Assembly (NCBI RefSeq): GCF_000799465.1
Contig: NZ_JUGU01000001.1
Span: 1,922,001-1,986,000, forward strand
Reading direction: 5' to 3'
Origin: Psychroserpens sp. Hel_I_66
Lineage (GTDB): Bacteria > Bacteroidota > Bacteroidia > Flavobacteriales > Flavobacteriaceae
Length of the DNA: 64,000 nucleotides
A program made the position numbers and the translations under genes. Positions 24,317-36,800 of this stretch are shown here, piece by piece. The notes beneath the pieces were generated by a model. It was not told the DNA's origin, did no database searches, and saw only the letters and a program-made list of their open reading frames with translations. The stretch's first letter is position 1. Each line of letters begins with the position of its first letter.

Positions 24317-24492
24317 ATATTATATAAATTAGATTTTTGTAGGTTTTCAAATCAGGCTAAGATAACGATTTTCATAGTGTTTAAGCGTCATTTCAAGGCG
24401 AAATTTAGAACTTTTTATTAACAAAATAGAACTCAATTTTTAATAAGTATTTTGCCAAATACTTTGATTTTGTAAAGTTTTTTCACTCTATT

Positions 24493-24504
24493 AGTAGCGC
24501 TACT
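24493..24504 (+). promoter_or_regulatory. Perfect palindrome in the clpC promoter region
   Basis: AGTAGCGCTACT is a perfect 12-bp palindrome about 70 bases before the clpC start, in a gap shared with the divergent gyrA gene. A symmetric site of this type could be the operator of a heat-shock or protein-quality regulator. No CtsR-like gene is nearby, and the protein is unknown. Confidence 0.4.
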
Positions 24505-24573
24505 GTATTTAAGGAACAGTTTTTGCATTTTTATATTTAGATTTTATTATTTTTAAAGCAGAAAGAGTTTACT

Positions 24574-27123
24574 ATGGACGATAATTTTTCCCCAAGAGTT
24601 AAAGATGTAATTGCTTACAGCAAAGAAGAAGCATTGCGATTAGGTCACGATTTTATAGGTACCGAACATTTAATGTTGGGTCTACTTCGTGATGGTAATG
24701 GCAAAGCTATTGATATATTAAATGCACTGGATGTTGACCTTAATCATTTAAGACGTAAGGTTGAAATTCTAAGTCCTGCAAATCCAAATATTACAATTTC
24801 TTCTAACGAAAAAAAGAACTTACACCTTACCAGACAAGCAGAGAGAGCTCTAAAAACAACATTTTTAGAAGCTAAATTGTTTCAAAGCACTTCAATAAGC
24901 ACAGCACACTTATTGTTGTGTATTTTAAGAAATGAGAATGACCCTACAACTAAACTTTTAAATAAGTTAAAGATAGATTACGACAATGTAAAAGAACAAT
25001 TCAAATTTATGATTACAAACGACGATGATTATTTAGATATCCCAAAAAGTGAATCATTCTCAGATGATGAACCAAATCAAGAGGACGAATCAAAAGAAAA
25101 TCCTTTTGGCCAAACAACTGGTAAGTCAACAAAAAAATCTAAAACTCCTGTTTTGGATAATTTCGGAAGAGATCTCACCGTAATGGCAGAAGAAGGGAAA
25201 CTTGATCCTGTAGTAGGAAGAGAAAAAGAGATACAGCGTGTTTCTCAAATTTTGAGTCGTCGTAAAAAGAATAATCCATTATTAATTGGAGAACCAGGTG
25301 TTGGTAAATCTGCAATTGCTGAAGGTTTAGCACTTAGAATCGTAAAGAGAAAAGTATCTAGAATATTATTCAACAAAAGAGTAGTTACCTTAGATTTAGC
25401 AAGTTTGGTTGCTGGCACAAAATACCGTGGCCAATTTGAAGAGCGAATGAAAGCGGTCATGAACGAATTAGAGAAAAATGACGATATCATTCTTTTTATT
25501 GATGAGATTCATACCATCGTTGGTGCTGGAGGAGCAACAGGAAGTTTAGACGCTTCAAATATGTTCAAACCAGCTTTGGCAAGAGGAGAAATACAATGCA
25601 TTGGAGCAACAACTTTAGATGAATATAGACAGTATATTGAAAAAGATGGTGCCTTAGAGCGACGTTTCCAAAAGGTCATTGTTGAGCCAACTACGGTTGA
25701 AGAAACCATAGAAATCTTGAATAACATAAAAGGCAAATATGAAGAGCACCACAATGTTGATTATACAGATGAAGCTATTGAAGCGTGTGTAAAATTAACT
25801 AATAGGTATATGACCGAACGTTTTTTACCAGACAAAGCCATAGATGCTTTAGATGAAGCTGGCTCTCGTGTTCATATTACAAATATTGAGGTGCCTAAAC
25901 AAATTCTTGAACTCGAACAAAAATTAGAAGAAGTCAAGGAAACCAAAAATACAGTTGTCAAAAAACAGAAATATGAAGAAGCTGCCAAACTAAGGGATGA
26001 CGAAAAACGTCTCGAAAAAGAATTAGCAGTTGCTCAAGAAAAATGGGAAGAAGAAACCAAGCAACATAGAGAAATCGTAACTGAAGACAATGTTGCAGAT
26101 GTCGTTTCTATGATGACAGGAATTCCTGTAAATAGAATAGCACAAACCGAAATCAACAAACTTGCAGAATTACCAAATTTAATAAAAGGTAAAGTCATAG
26201 GTCAAGATGAAGCGGTTTCTAAAGTGGTTAAAGCCATTCAACGTAATCGTGCTGGACTTAAAGATCCTAATAAGCCAATTGGTTCATTTATATTTTTAGG
26301 TCAAACAGGAGTGGGTAAAACTCAATTGGCAAAAGTTTTAGCTCGTGAGTTATTTGATAGCGAAGAAGCATTGGTTAGAATTGACATGAGTGAGTACATG
26401 GAGAAATTTGCGATCTCAAGATTAATTGGTGCTCCTCCAGGATATGTTGGTTACGAAGAAGGTGGTCAATTAACCGAGAAAGTAAGACGTAAGCCATATG
26501 CTGTAATTCTTCTTGATGAGATAGAGAAAGCGCATCCAGATGTGTTTAATATGCTATTGCAAGTTTTAGATGACGGTTATTTAACCGATAGTCTTGGACG
26601 TAAAATAGATTTTAGAAACACCATCATTATTATGACCTCAAATATTGGAGCTCGTAAACTTAAGGATTTTGGTCAAGGTGTAGGATTTGGCACATCAGCT
26701 AGATCTGCCCAAGCAAATGATAATACAAGAAGTATTATTGAAAATGCATTGAAAAAAGCCTTTGCACCAGAATTTTTAAATAGAATTGACGATGTAATGG
26801 TATTTAATGCTTTAGAGAAAGAAGATATTGGCAAGATTATAGACATAGAATTGGCTCATCTTATCAAAAGAATAAAGCTTATCGGCTATGATTTAAAATT
26901 GAGCAAAAAAGCAAAAGACTATATCGCTGAAAAAGGTTTTGATAAAGACTATGGAGCGAGACCTCTTAAGAGAGCAATCCAAAAATATATTGAAGATGCC
27001 TTAGCAGAAGAAATCATAACATCACAGCTGCAAGCAGGAGATACCATACATATGGATTTAGACACTAAATTAGACGAATTGACCATTAAAATTGAAAAGT
27101 CTGAATCTAAGACAGAATCATGA
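24574..27123 (+). CDS. clpC: ATP-dependent Clp protease ATP-binding subunit ClpC
   Basis: This AAA+ unfoldase feeds proteins to ClpP. The 849 residues show two Clp_N repeats ([29 protein letters not shown], then [19 protein letters not shown]), the first AAA module with Walker [15 protein letters not shown], a UVR-type coiled coil ([21 protein letters not shown]), and the second AAA module with [14 protein letters not shown] and the C-terminal D2 domain ending in [20 protein letters not shown]. Length and order are those of ClpC, not ClpB. It is divergent from gyrA, with a palindrome in the shared promoter region. Confidence 0.93.
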   Translation: MDDNFSPRVKDVIAYSKEEALRLGHDFIGTEHLMLGLLRDGNGKAIDILNALDVDLNHLRRKVEILSPANPNITISSNEKKNLHLTRQAERALKTTFLEAKLFQSTSISTAHLLLCILRNENDPTTKLLNKLKIDYDNVKEQFKFMITNDDDYLDIPKSESFSDDEPNQEDESKENPFGQTTGKSTKKSKTPVLDNFGRDLTVMAEEGKLDPVVGREKEIQRVSQILSRRKKNNPLLIGEPGVGKSAIAEGLALRIVKRKVSRILFNKRVVTLDLASLVAGTKYRGQFEERMKAVMNELEKNDDIILFIDEIHTIVGAGGATGSLDASNMFKPALARGEIQCIGATTLDEYRQYIEKDGALERRFQKVIVEPTTVEETIEILNNIKGKYEEHHNVDYTDEAIEACVKLTNRYMTERFLPDKAIDALDEAGSRVHITNIEVPKQILELEQKLEEVKETKNTVVKKQKYEEAAKLRDDEKRLEKELAVAQEKWEEETKQHREIVTEDNVADVVSMMTGIPVNRIAQTEINKLAELPNLIKGKVIGQDEAVSKVVKAIQRNRAGLKDPNKPIGSFIFLGQTGVGKTQLAKVLARELFDSEEALVRIDMSEYMEKFAISRLIGAPPGYVGYEEGGQLTEKVRRKPYAVILLDEIEKAHPDVFNMLLQVLDDGYLTDSLGRKIDFRNTIIIMTSNIGARKLKDFGQGVGFGTSARSAQANDNTRSIIENALKKAFAPEFLNRIDDVMVFNALEKEDIGKIIDIELAHLIKRIKLIGYDLKLSKKAKDYIAEKGFDKDYGARPLKRAIQKYIEDALAEEIITSQLQAGDTIHMDLDTKLDELTIKIEKSESKTES

Positions 27124-27141
27124 TTTAAATAACCTCATTAT

Positions 27142-27172
27142 AAAGAGCCTCTAATTTTAGAGGCTTTTTTTT
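27142..27172 (+). terminator. Intrinsic terminator after clpC
   Basis: AGCCTCT pairs with AGAGGCT around an AATTTT loop, followed by a run of eight T. It lies 20 bases after the clpC stop. Confidence 0.9.
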
Positions 27173-27205
27173 GTTTGAATACGTAAAGTTGACTAACTTT
27201 AGAGT

Positions 27206-27571
27206 ATGACAGATCGCATACAGCTAGATTTTTGCATTATCCATGTCTATGAGAATTATATGATTGTTACTGTAGATACAGGTGTTCATATAACTTCCCA
27301 ACATAACAAAATACTCACCGAAATAGCTACATCTCATTTTATAAACACAAGATTTGTTTACATAACCCATAGAGTTAATTCTTACTCGGTAGATCCAGCA
27401 GTATATAAGGAAGTCTCAAAAATTGATAATCTGGCAGGCTTTTGCGTGGTTTCTAAAAACTTTATGGCTAAGAGTACCGCTCAAATAGAAAGACTCTTTT
27501 TGGATAAGCCATTTGAGATTTTTGATGGATTGACCGAAGCTATCTCTTGGGCAAAAAGTATCTCCAAATAA
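27206..27571 (+). CDS. STAS/SpoIIAA-like small protein
   Basis: The 121-residue cytoplasmic protein alternates strands and helices like a STAS or SpoIIAA-like fold (MIVTVDTGVHITSQHNKILTEIATSHF, TRFVYITHRVNSYSVDPAVYKEV, LAGFCVVSKNFMAKSTAQIERLF, LTEAISWAKSI). No conserved phosphorylation serine could be picked out with confidence. It is monocistronic, 35 bases after the clpC terminator. A homologue with this layout is common in Flavobacteriaceae but has no known function. The over-represented CTTCGGAA motif occurs just after the stop. Confidence 0.6.
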   Translation: MTDRIQLDFCIIHVYENYMIVTVDTGVHITSQHNKILTEIATSHFINTRFVYITHRVNSYSVDPAVYKEVSKIDNLAGFCVVSKNFMAKSTAQIERLFLDKPFEIFDGLTEAISWAKSISK

Positions 27572-27637
27572 AATTTTCATTTCTTCGGAAATTTTAACAT
27601 CCACCACATTTTATAATTAAGTCGACAGTATTTAGGG

Positions 27638-27689
27638 GAAATACCATTTCACATCAATGGATCTTCAAAAGAATACCCTTTGGTATTTC
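27638..27689. repeat. Inverted repeats in the gap before the giant gene's terminator
   Basis: GAAATACCA (27638-27646) is complemented by TGGTATTTC (27681-27689), and within the right half AATACC-CTTT-GGTATT (27672-27687) forms a hairpin. The gap holds no gene. The role is unknown; it could be a relic terminator or an inserted element. Confidence 0.4.
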
Positions 27690-27743
27690 ATTGGGAAATT
27701 TGTCATCCAGGCACATTTCAGTATAAAAAAATATAAACAAAAA

Positions 27744-27769
27744 AAAGGCAGCTATAAATAGCTGCCTTT
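27744..27769 (-). terminator. Terminator of the giant gene
   Basis: AAAGGCAGCTA (27744-27754) pairs with TAGCTGCCTTT (27759-27769) with a TAAA loop. The minus strand continues with eight T. It lies 40 bases after the giant gene's stop. Confidence 0.9.
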
Positions 27770-27808
27770 AATATATACCCTTAGGGAAAATCCCTAATTA
27801 TTTATCAA

Positions 27809-30800
27809 TTACTTTTTACCAGAAGATACAATCTTCTTAGTAACAGAACCTTGACTTGTAGTTAACTTCACATAGAACATTTGACTTGAGTATCTAGATA
27901 AATCAAACGTTGATGTACCGTTAGATCCTGTAACATAGTTCTTGTTAGTTTCGCTAAAGACTTGTAAACCTTTAGTATCAAATAACTCGATAGTTACATC
28001 TGTATCAAACTCAAATGTGTAAGCAATGTTTACTTCATTATCAAATGGTACTGGGTAAGCAGTAAAATCTACAATAATATCTTCTTTCACATTATTTGCT
28101 TCAGTTGACATTCTTGCAATAGATTTGATGTTGTCGTTAGGTACAACATTCACTCCATCATTTGAAGATCTAAAGAATATATCATTATCAATTACCCAAG
28201 TATAAACTACATCACAAGTTGATTCATTGTCACAACTATCTGTAACTGTAAATGTTCTTGTTTTAGTGTATTCGGTAAAATCCAATCCTACAAATCCACA
28301 ATCTACAAATATTGAATCACAGATACTGTTATCAATTGTCCAAGTTGAAGGATCACAATCTGGTGCATTATCCACTGATGGAGAATAGAACACTTCTACA
28401 CCTTGACCTGAAGCATCTAATACTCCAAGGTACTCAGTCGTTGTCCATCTCAGATTTGCTGAATCATATTCAAGGGTGTATGAATTATTTGGTAACTCAG
28501 TACTGTACCCTATTCCATAAATCGCAAATCCGTCGTCATCAAAACCAGTTCTTTCAAAATCAAGAACAGCGAATATAGTACCATTTGTAATACAACCGAT
28601 ACTTATATTAGTTGACTCTCCAAAGAATTGCTCTGAGCTGTCAACATCTGTATAAGTTGAAGTTACACCATCACCATTATCATCTGTATAAGATACAGAC
28701 TCTGCAAAGTTAGTTGGTGCTTCTAAAACTACGCCAAAGTTCACATCTTCTGGGCATTCCAATACTGGAGCTTCGTCTGTACAAGGTACAGGTATAGACC
28801 AAGTATAGGTCACATCGCAAGTCGCTGTATTATCACAACCATCGTTAGCAGTAAATGTACGTACTAAAGTAAAGTCTTCAGTAGCATTTCCACCACCTTC
28901 AAAACGAAGATCATCTAATATTATATAGTTGTTATCCGGACCAGTTGAATTGATATTAATTTGGTCAAAACCAGATGCGCTCTCGAAACCAACAAATGTT
29001 GATGTTTCTCCAACTGCGATGCTAAATGAATCTACTATAGTTCCATTATGTAAACATGATATAGTTATTTCAGCAACATCTTGTGGATTTGTAGCTACAT
29101 AGAATCCTGCTCTATTAACCAAATTATCAAATGTAAAGTCAATTGAACCAAATTGAAAATCAACAGCATTCCAATTCGCCAAGCCATGAGTAGGAGAATT
29201 AAAGTAACTAGCTGGCGTATTTCCAGAATTAACAGGATGTAAGATAAAATTACCGTCAGAAGATGATATTGTAACACCTTCAGACTGATACTCTGTTCCA
29301 TCAATATTTACATAAGCAGTATCATCAGAACTTTGATCATCAAAATTGATAAAAGATTCAGTTCCACTAAAGTCTGCTTCACTAGTTAACATTCTGTTTA
29401 CAAATCCTCCACCCTCATTAATCACAGATGTCAATTCATCTGAGAAGTCTTGAGTTTGACCGTCTGCTTGACAGTTATCAGTGTAAGGTGCTTTATCAGC
29501 AAATCCTGTTGGTGTAGCATCTACGATACCATAGTCAACATCTTCTGGGCACTCTATTACTGGTGCAGTATCATCTACAATGATAAATGTACAAGTAAAT
29601 GGTTCAGATACGTTTTCACAGTTATCTTCAACTTCAAAAGTCACTGTTAATGTTGTAGAACAATCATCTCCAGTCATACCTTTTTCTGTTACTCTGTAAG
29701 TTAACTCACTTACATCTGCACAATTATCTGTAAAACATGGTACTAAAGTACCGTTCATATCTGCGATAGTTACACCTGCTACAGACCATGAGTTATCATC
29801 TGCTGAAATTTCATCTCCTACTTCTAGAGAGATTGAAGCTTCTGCTGGACAAGTTGCACCCATTTCTGTAGTGATTGTCATAACTTCATTATCACAAGCA
29901 CCTGTTGGTTGAGGAGCTGAGTCATCACCACCTTGGTAGTTTACTTTAACTAGATCTGCCATGTTGCCACAAGCATCTTTAGCTGAATACTCAAATACTC
30001 TTATCCACTCACAGTCTGTACCGTAAGTTTTCTCAATCTTAGTAACAGTTACTTCACCACAGTTATCTACATAGAGCGCTGCAATTTCTTCTTCAGTAGG
30101 CTCACCTAAATCTGAATCAATACACAAGTCTAAAGTATTTTGACCCATTGGTAATTCTCCTTCTAAAGTTGGAGCCATTGTATCTGCACCACTGTTTACG
30201 ATTACTACGTTATCTGCAAAGTTATCACAAGCATCAACGATAGTATATGTATATGTTGCAGTCCAACCACAATCATCACCTACAATTACAGGCTCTAAAG
30301 GAGTCACTGTAACAGTACCACAGTTATCAGTGTATGCAGCTTCTATATCCGCTAATGCCGGAGCACCTGGATTTTCACTTAAACACTGTAACCCTGTAAC
30401 ACCTTCTGGTAATGTTCCTGTTAACATAGGAGCAGATTGATCACCACCGTTATAGAATACTTTAACTGGACTAGCAAAGTTTCCACAATCATCTTGGATT
30501 TCATATCTGTACATTACTGCCCAATGGCAATCATCTTCTTGAGGAGCTGAAACTGTTTTAGTAACATTTACGTTACCACAGTTATCTGCAAATAAAGCAG
30601 CAATTTCTGCTTCAGTTGGTCCCTCTGGACGATTATCAAAACATAAATCTAAATTAGATTCACCTTGAGGTAACTCTCCTACTAACATAGGTGCAGTTTC
30701 ATCAATTACAGTAATTGTTTGAGTTGCTGTGATTGTTCTTCCGCAGTCATCAGTGTACGTAAAGTTTACGTTGAAAGTTCCACAACTTCCTTCGAAAGCT

Positions 30801-33800
30801 TCAGCTTCACCTTGAACTGATCCTGAAATATCACAAGCTTCTGTTCCTCCATTTGTATATGATAAGAATTCTGCTTCATAAGATGCTAAATCTTCACATG
30901 CAATAGATGCATCTTCGATTTCATCAAACGTTGCTGCTGGAGCTTCTTCTACTGTAATTGTTTGTGTAGCAGTAATTGTTCTATCACAATTATCTGTATA
31001 CGTCCAATTAACAATAATAGTTCCACCACACTCAGTATAATCTGGCGTTGCTTCTCCTTGAATCTCTCCTGCGATTAAACACGCTTCGTTTTCAGCATTG
31101 TTTGAATAAGATAATGTACCTGCTTCAAATGAATTTGCTTCCTCACATGAGATAGTCATGTCATCTACTCCATCAAATACTGCTGCATCTGCTGGTAACA
31201 CTGTAATCTCTTTCTTAGCTGTGATTGTTCTGTCACAATCATCAGTATAAGTCCAATCTACAAATAACGTTCCTCCACATTCATCGTAAGTTCCGCCAAG
31301 TTGTCCTTCTACCGATCCTTCTATCAAGCATGCCTCTGTTGAAGCTCCGTTTGTATAGGATAAAGAATCTGCTGTAAATGATGCTGCTTCCTCACATGAG
31401 ATTGTCATGTTTTCCACACCCTCAAATACTGGCGCATCAGCTGGCTCAACTGTAATAGTTTTGCTAGCAGTGATTGTTCTATCACAAGCATCTGTATAAG
31501 TCCAGTTTACAGTAAGCTCTCCTCCACACTCTGTGTAAGATCCACTTAACTCTCCTGGTACCGATCCTGAGATTTCACATGCTCCAGTTCCTTCGTTAGA
31601 ATAGTTTAGCAACATACCACCTCCAACTGTGAAGTTAGTTACAGATAATGTACCTGCTCCTAATATTCCATCTGTAGTTGATACTCCAAATCCTATTACA
31701 TCTCCTGCAACACAATTCACAGATATAGTTCCTGAATCATTATCATCTGCTAACTCAATCGCCAATACACCATTCACATAGAATCCTGCATCATATCCAG
31801 CTCCGAAAGCATCTGTTGCGTTGAATGACCAGTCAAAGCTATAAGCTCCACTCTCTGGACAAGTTGCTGTTGCGATAACATCATCCGAAGATCCATTATC
31901 ACTACCTGTAACTGTCATTAGAGTTTCAGTAATGCTTACACTACCATCTGTAGCTCCTGTATCTATAGTCCAATTTGCAGGAGCAAAATCTCCAACAAAT
32001 CCTACAGTAGCAAAAGAACCTACAATTGCTGCAGCTTCATCACATGACACTGTCATGTCCTCAACCGTATCAAATTGTGCCATTGGTGCTGGCTCAACTG
32101 TAATAGTCTGGCTCGCCTCAATAGTTCTTTGACATGCATCTGTGTAAGTATAGCTTACTATGATGGTTCCTCCACACTCAGTGTAATCTGGTGTAGCCTC
32201 TCCTTGAACTTCTCCTGCGATTAGGCAAGTTTCGTTCTCTGCGTTATTAGTATAAGCCAATGTACCTGCTGCAAATGAATTAGCATCCTCACATGAAATT
32301 GTCATGTCTTCTACTTCGTCAAATACTGGTGCAATTGCTGGCTCAACTGTTACACTTTGTTGTGCTTCGATTGTGTTTCCACATACATCTGTATATGTAA
32401 AATCTACGATCAACTTACCACCACACTCTGTGTAACTTCCAGATAGCTCTCCTTGAACTTCTCCAGAGATTAAACATGATGGATTCTCTGCATCATTTGA
32501 ATAGCTTAATGTACCTGCTGTAAATGATCCCGCTTCCTCACATGAGATTGTCGTGTCTTCTACTTCGTCAAATACTGGTGCATCTGCTGGTGACACAGTG
32601 ATTGTTTTTCTAGCTTCGATTGTGTTTCCACAATCATCAGTATAAGTATAATCTACAAATAATGTTCCTCCACAAGCATCGTAATCTCCAGATAGTTCTC
32701 CTAGAACAGATCCTTCAATTAAACATGCTGGATTCTCTGCATTGTTAGTGTATCCTAATGGAGTCACCTCATATTGGTTTGCCAATTCACAAGTTATTGT
32801 AATATCCTGTACATCGTTAAACTCTGGTGCATCTGCTGGTAATACTGTAACCAATTTCTTAGCTGTAATTGTGTTACCACAAGCATCAGTATATGTATAG
32901 CTTACTTCAAATTCACCACCACATGCATTGTATTCTGGTGTAGCTTCTCCTTGAACTTCTCCTGCGATTAAGCACGCTTCGTTTTCAGCATTATTTGAAT
33001 AAGATAATGTACCTGCTTCAAATGAACCTGCTTCCTCACATGAGATTGTCATGTCTTCTACATCGTCAAATACTGGTGCATCTGCTGGTAATACTGTAAC
33101 CTCTTTCTTAGCTGAGATTGTTCTGTCACAATCGTCAGTATAAGTCCAAGTTACTGCAATAATACCTCCACACTCAGTATAATCTGGTGTAGCTTCACCT
33201 TCTACTGATCCTTCGATCAAGCATGCCTCTGTTGAAGCTCCGTTTGTATAGGATAAAGAACCTGCTGTAAATGATGCTGCTTCCTCACATGAGATTGTCA
33301 TGTTTTCCACTTCCTCAAATACAGGTGCATCTGCTGGCTCAACTTTAATAGCCTTGCTAGCGGTGATTGTTCTGTCACAAGCATCTGTATAAGTCCAGTT
33401 TACAGTAAGCTCTCCTCCACACTCTGTGTAAGATCCACTTAACTCTCCTGGTACCGATCCTGAGATTAAACACGCTTCGTTTAAAGCTCCGTTAGTGTAA
33501 AATAAAGAACTAGCTACAAATGAATTTGCTTCTTCACATGAAATCGTCATGTCCTCAACTCCATCAAATTGTGCCATTGGCGCTGGCTCAACTGTAATAG
33601 TCTGGCTCGCCTCAATAGTTCTTTGACATGCATCTGTGTAAGTATAGCTTACTATGATAGTTCCACCACACTCACTGTAATCTGGTGTAGCCTCTCCTTG
33701 AACTTCTCCTGCGATTAGGCAAGCTTCGTTCTCTGCATTATTAGTATAAGCCAATGTACCTGCTGTAAATGATCCCGCTTCCTCACATGAGATTGTCATG

Positions 33801-36800
33801 TCCTCTACTTCGCCAAATACTGCTGCATCTGCTGGCAATACTGTTACGCTCTGTTGTGCTTCGATTGTGTTTCCACATGCATCTGTATATGTATAGTCTA
33901 CAGTAATGGTTCCTCCACACTCAGAATAATCTGGTGTAGCTTCACCTTGAACTTCTCCTGCGATTAAGCAAACTTCGTTCTCTGCGTTATTTGAATAGCT
34001 TAATGTACCTGCTGTAAATGATCCAGCTTCCTCACATGATATTGTCATGTCTTCAACTTCGTCAAATACTGGTGCATCTGCTGGCAATACTGTTACCAGT
34101 TTCTTAGCTGTGATTGTGTTTCCACAAGCATCAGTATACGTGTAGCTTACTTCAAATTCGCCACCACATACATTATATACCGGTGTAGCCTCTCCTTGAA
34201 CTGATCCTTCGATCAAACAAGATGCATTTTCAGCATTGTTTGAGTAACCTAATGAACCTGCTTCAAATGATCCCGCTTCTTCACATGAGATTGTCATGTT
34301 CTCCACTTCGTCAAATACTGGCGTTTCAGCTGGATTAACTTTTATTTGCTGTCTTTCAGAAATAGTGTTTCCACATTCATCTGTATAAGTCCAGTCAATA
34401 AATAAAAGTCCTCCACATACACCATACTCTCCAGACAATTCACCTTGAACTTCTCCAGCAATTAAACAATCTTCACTTTGTGAGTTGTTAGAATATGCTA
34501 AAGAACCTACTACAATTGATCCAGCTTCTTCACATGAAACAGAGATATTTTCTACTTCGTCAAATACTGGTGCATCTGCTGGTAATACTGTTACCAATTT
34601 CGTTGCTGTAATTGTGTTTCCACATAAATCAGTATACGTATAGCTTACTTCAAACTCACCACCACAAGCATTGTACTCTGGTGTAGCCTCGCCCTGAACT
34701 GATCCTTCGATCAGACAAGCTTCGTTTTCTGCTCCATTTGAGTAACCTAATGAACCTGCTGTAAATGATCCAGCTTCCTCACATGAGATTGTCATGTCCT
34801 CTACTTCGTCAAATACCGGTGCATCTGCTGGTAATACTGTTACCAGTTTCTTAGCTGTGATTGTGTTTCCACACAAATCAGTATAGGTATAGCTTACTTC
34901 AAACTCACCACCACAAGCATTGTACTCTGGTGTAGCCTCACCCTGAACTGATCCTTCGATCAAACAAGCTTCGTTTTCAGCATTGTTTGAATAAGATAAA
35001 GATCCTGCTTCAAATGATCCCGCTTCCTCACATGAGATTGTCATGTCCTCTACTTCATCGAATACCGGTGCATCTGCTGGTAAAACTGTTACTAATTTCG
35101 TTGCTGTAATTGTGTTTCCACATAAATCAGTATACGTATAGCTTACTTCAAATTCACCACCACAAGCATTGTACTCTGGTGTAGCCTCACCCTGAACTGA
35201 TCCTTCGATCAAACAAGCTTCGTTTTCAGCATTGTTTGAATAAGATAAAGATCCTGCTTCAAATGATCCCGCTTCTTCACATGAGATTGTCAGGTCTTCT
35301 ACTTCATCAAATACTGGCGCGTCTGCTGGTAAAACAGTAAGTGTCTTTCTAGCTTCGATTGTGTTACCACAAGCATCAGTATATGAGTAATCCACAAATA
35401 ATGATCCTCCACATGCATCATAATCTGAAGTTAGTTCTCCTTGAACTGATCCCTCGATTAAACATGCTTCGTTTTCTGCATTATTTGAGTAACCTAATGG
35501 GCTTACCTCATATTGATTAGCTAGCTCACAAGTTATTGTTATGTCTTGAATTTCATCAAATACTGGCGCGTCTGCTGGTAATACTGTTACCAATTTCGTT
35601 GCTGTAATTGTGTTTCCACATAAATCAGTATAGGTATAGCTTACTTCAAATTCACCACCACAAGCATTGTACTCTGGTGTAGCCTCGCCCTGAACTGATC
35701 CAGAGATTAGACATGCTTCGTTTTCTGCTCCATTTGAGTAACCTAATGTACCTGCTTCAAATGATCCAGCTTCCTCACATGAGATTGTCATGTCCTCTAC
35801 TTCGTCAAATACCGGTGCATCTGCTGGCAATACTGTTACCAGTTTCTTAGCTGTGATTGTGTTTCCACATAAATCAGTATAGGTATAGCTCACTTCAAAC
35901 TCACCACCACAAGCATTGTACTCTGGTGTAGCCTCGCCCTGAACTGATCCTTCGATCAGACAAGCTTCGCTTTCTGCTCCATTTGAGTAACCTAATGAAC
36001 CTGCTGTAAATGATCCCGCTTCCTCACATGAGATTGTCATGTTCTCCACTTCGTCAAATACTGGTGCATCTGCTGGTAATACTGTTACCAATTTCGTTGC
36101 TGTAATTGTGTTTCCACATAAATCAGTATACGTATAGCTTACTTCAAATTCACCACCACAAGCATTGTACTCTGGTGTAGCCTCGCCCTGAACTGATCCA
36201 GAGATTAGACATGCTTCGCTTTCTGCTCCATTTGAGTAACCTAATGAACCTGCTGTAAATGATCCCGCTTCCTCACATGAGATTGTCATGTCCTCTACTT
36301 CGTCAAATACCGGTGCATCTGCTGGCAATACTGTTACCAGTTTCTTAGCTGTGATTGTGTTTCCACACAAATCAGTATAGGTATAGCTTACTTCAAACTC
36401 ACCACCACAAGCATTGTACTCTGGTGTAGCCTCGCCCTGAACTGATCCTTCGATCAGACAAGCTTCGCTTTCTGCTCCATTTGAGTAACCTAATGAACCT
36501 GCTATAAATGATCCCGCTTCCTCACATGAGATTGTCATGTTCTCCACTTCGTCAAATACTGGTGCATCTGCTGGTAATACTGTTACCAATTTCGTTGCTG
36601 TAATTGTGTTTCCACATAAATCAGTATAGGTATAGCTTACTTCAAATTCACCACCACAAGCATTGTACTCTGGTGTAGCCTCGCCCTGAACTGATCCAGA
36701 GATTAGACATGCTTCGTTTTCTGCTCCATTTGAGTAACCTAATGAACCTGCTGTAAATGATCCCGCTTCCTCACATGAGATTGTCATGTCCTCTACTTCG

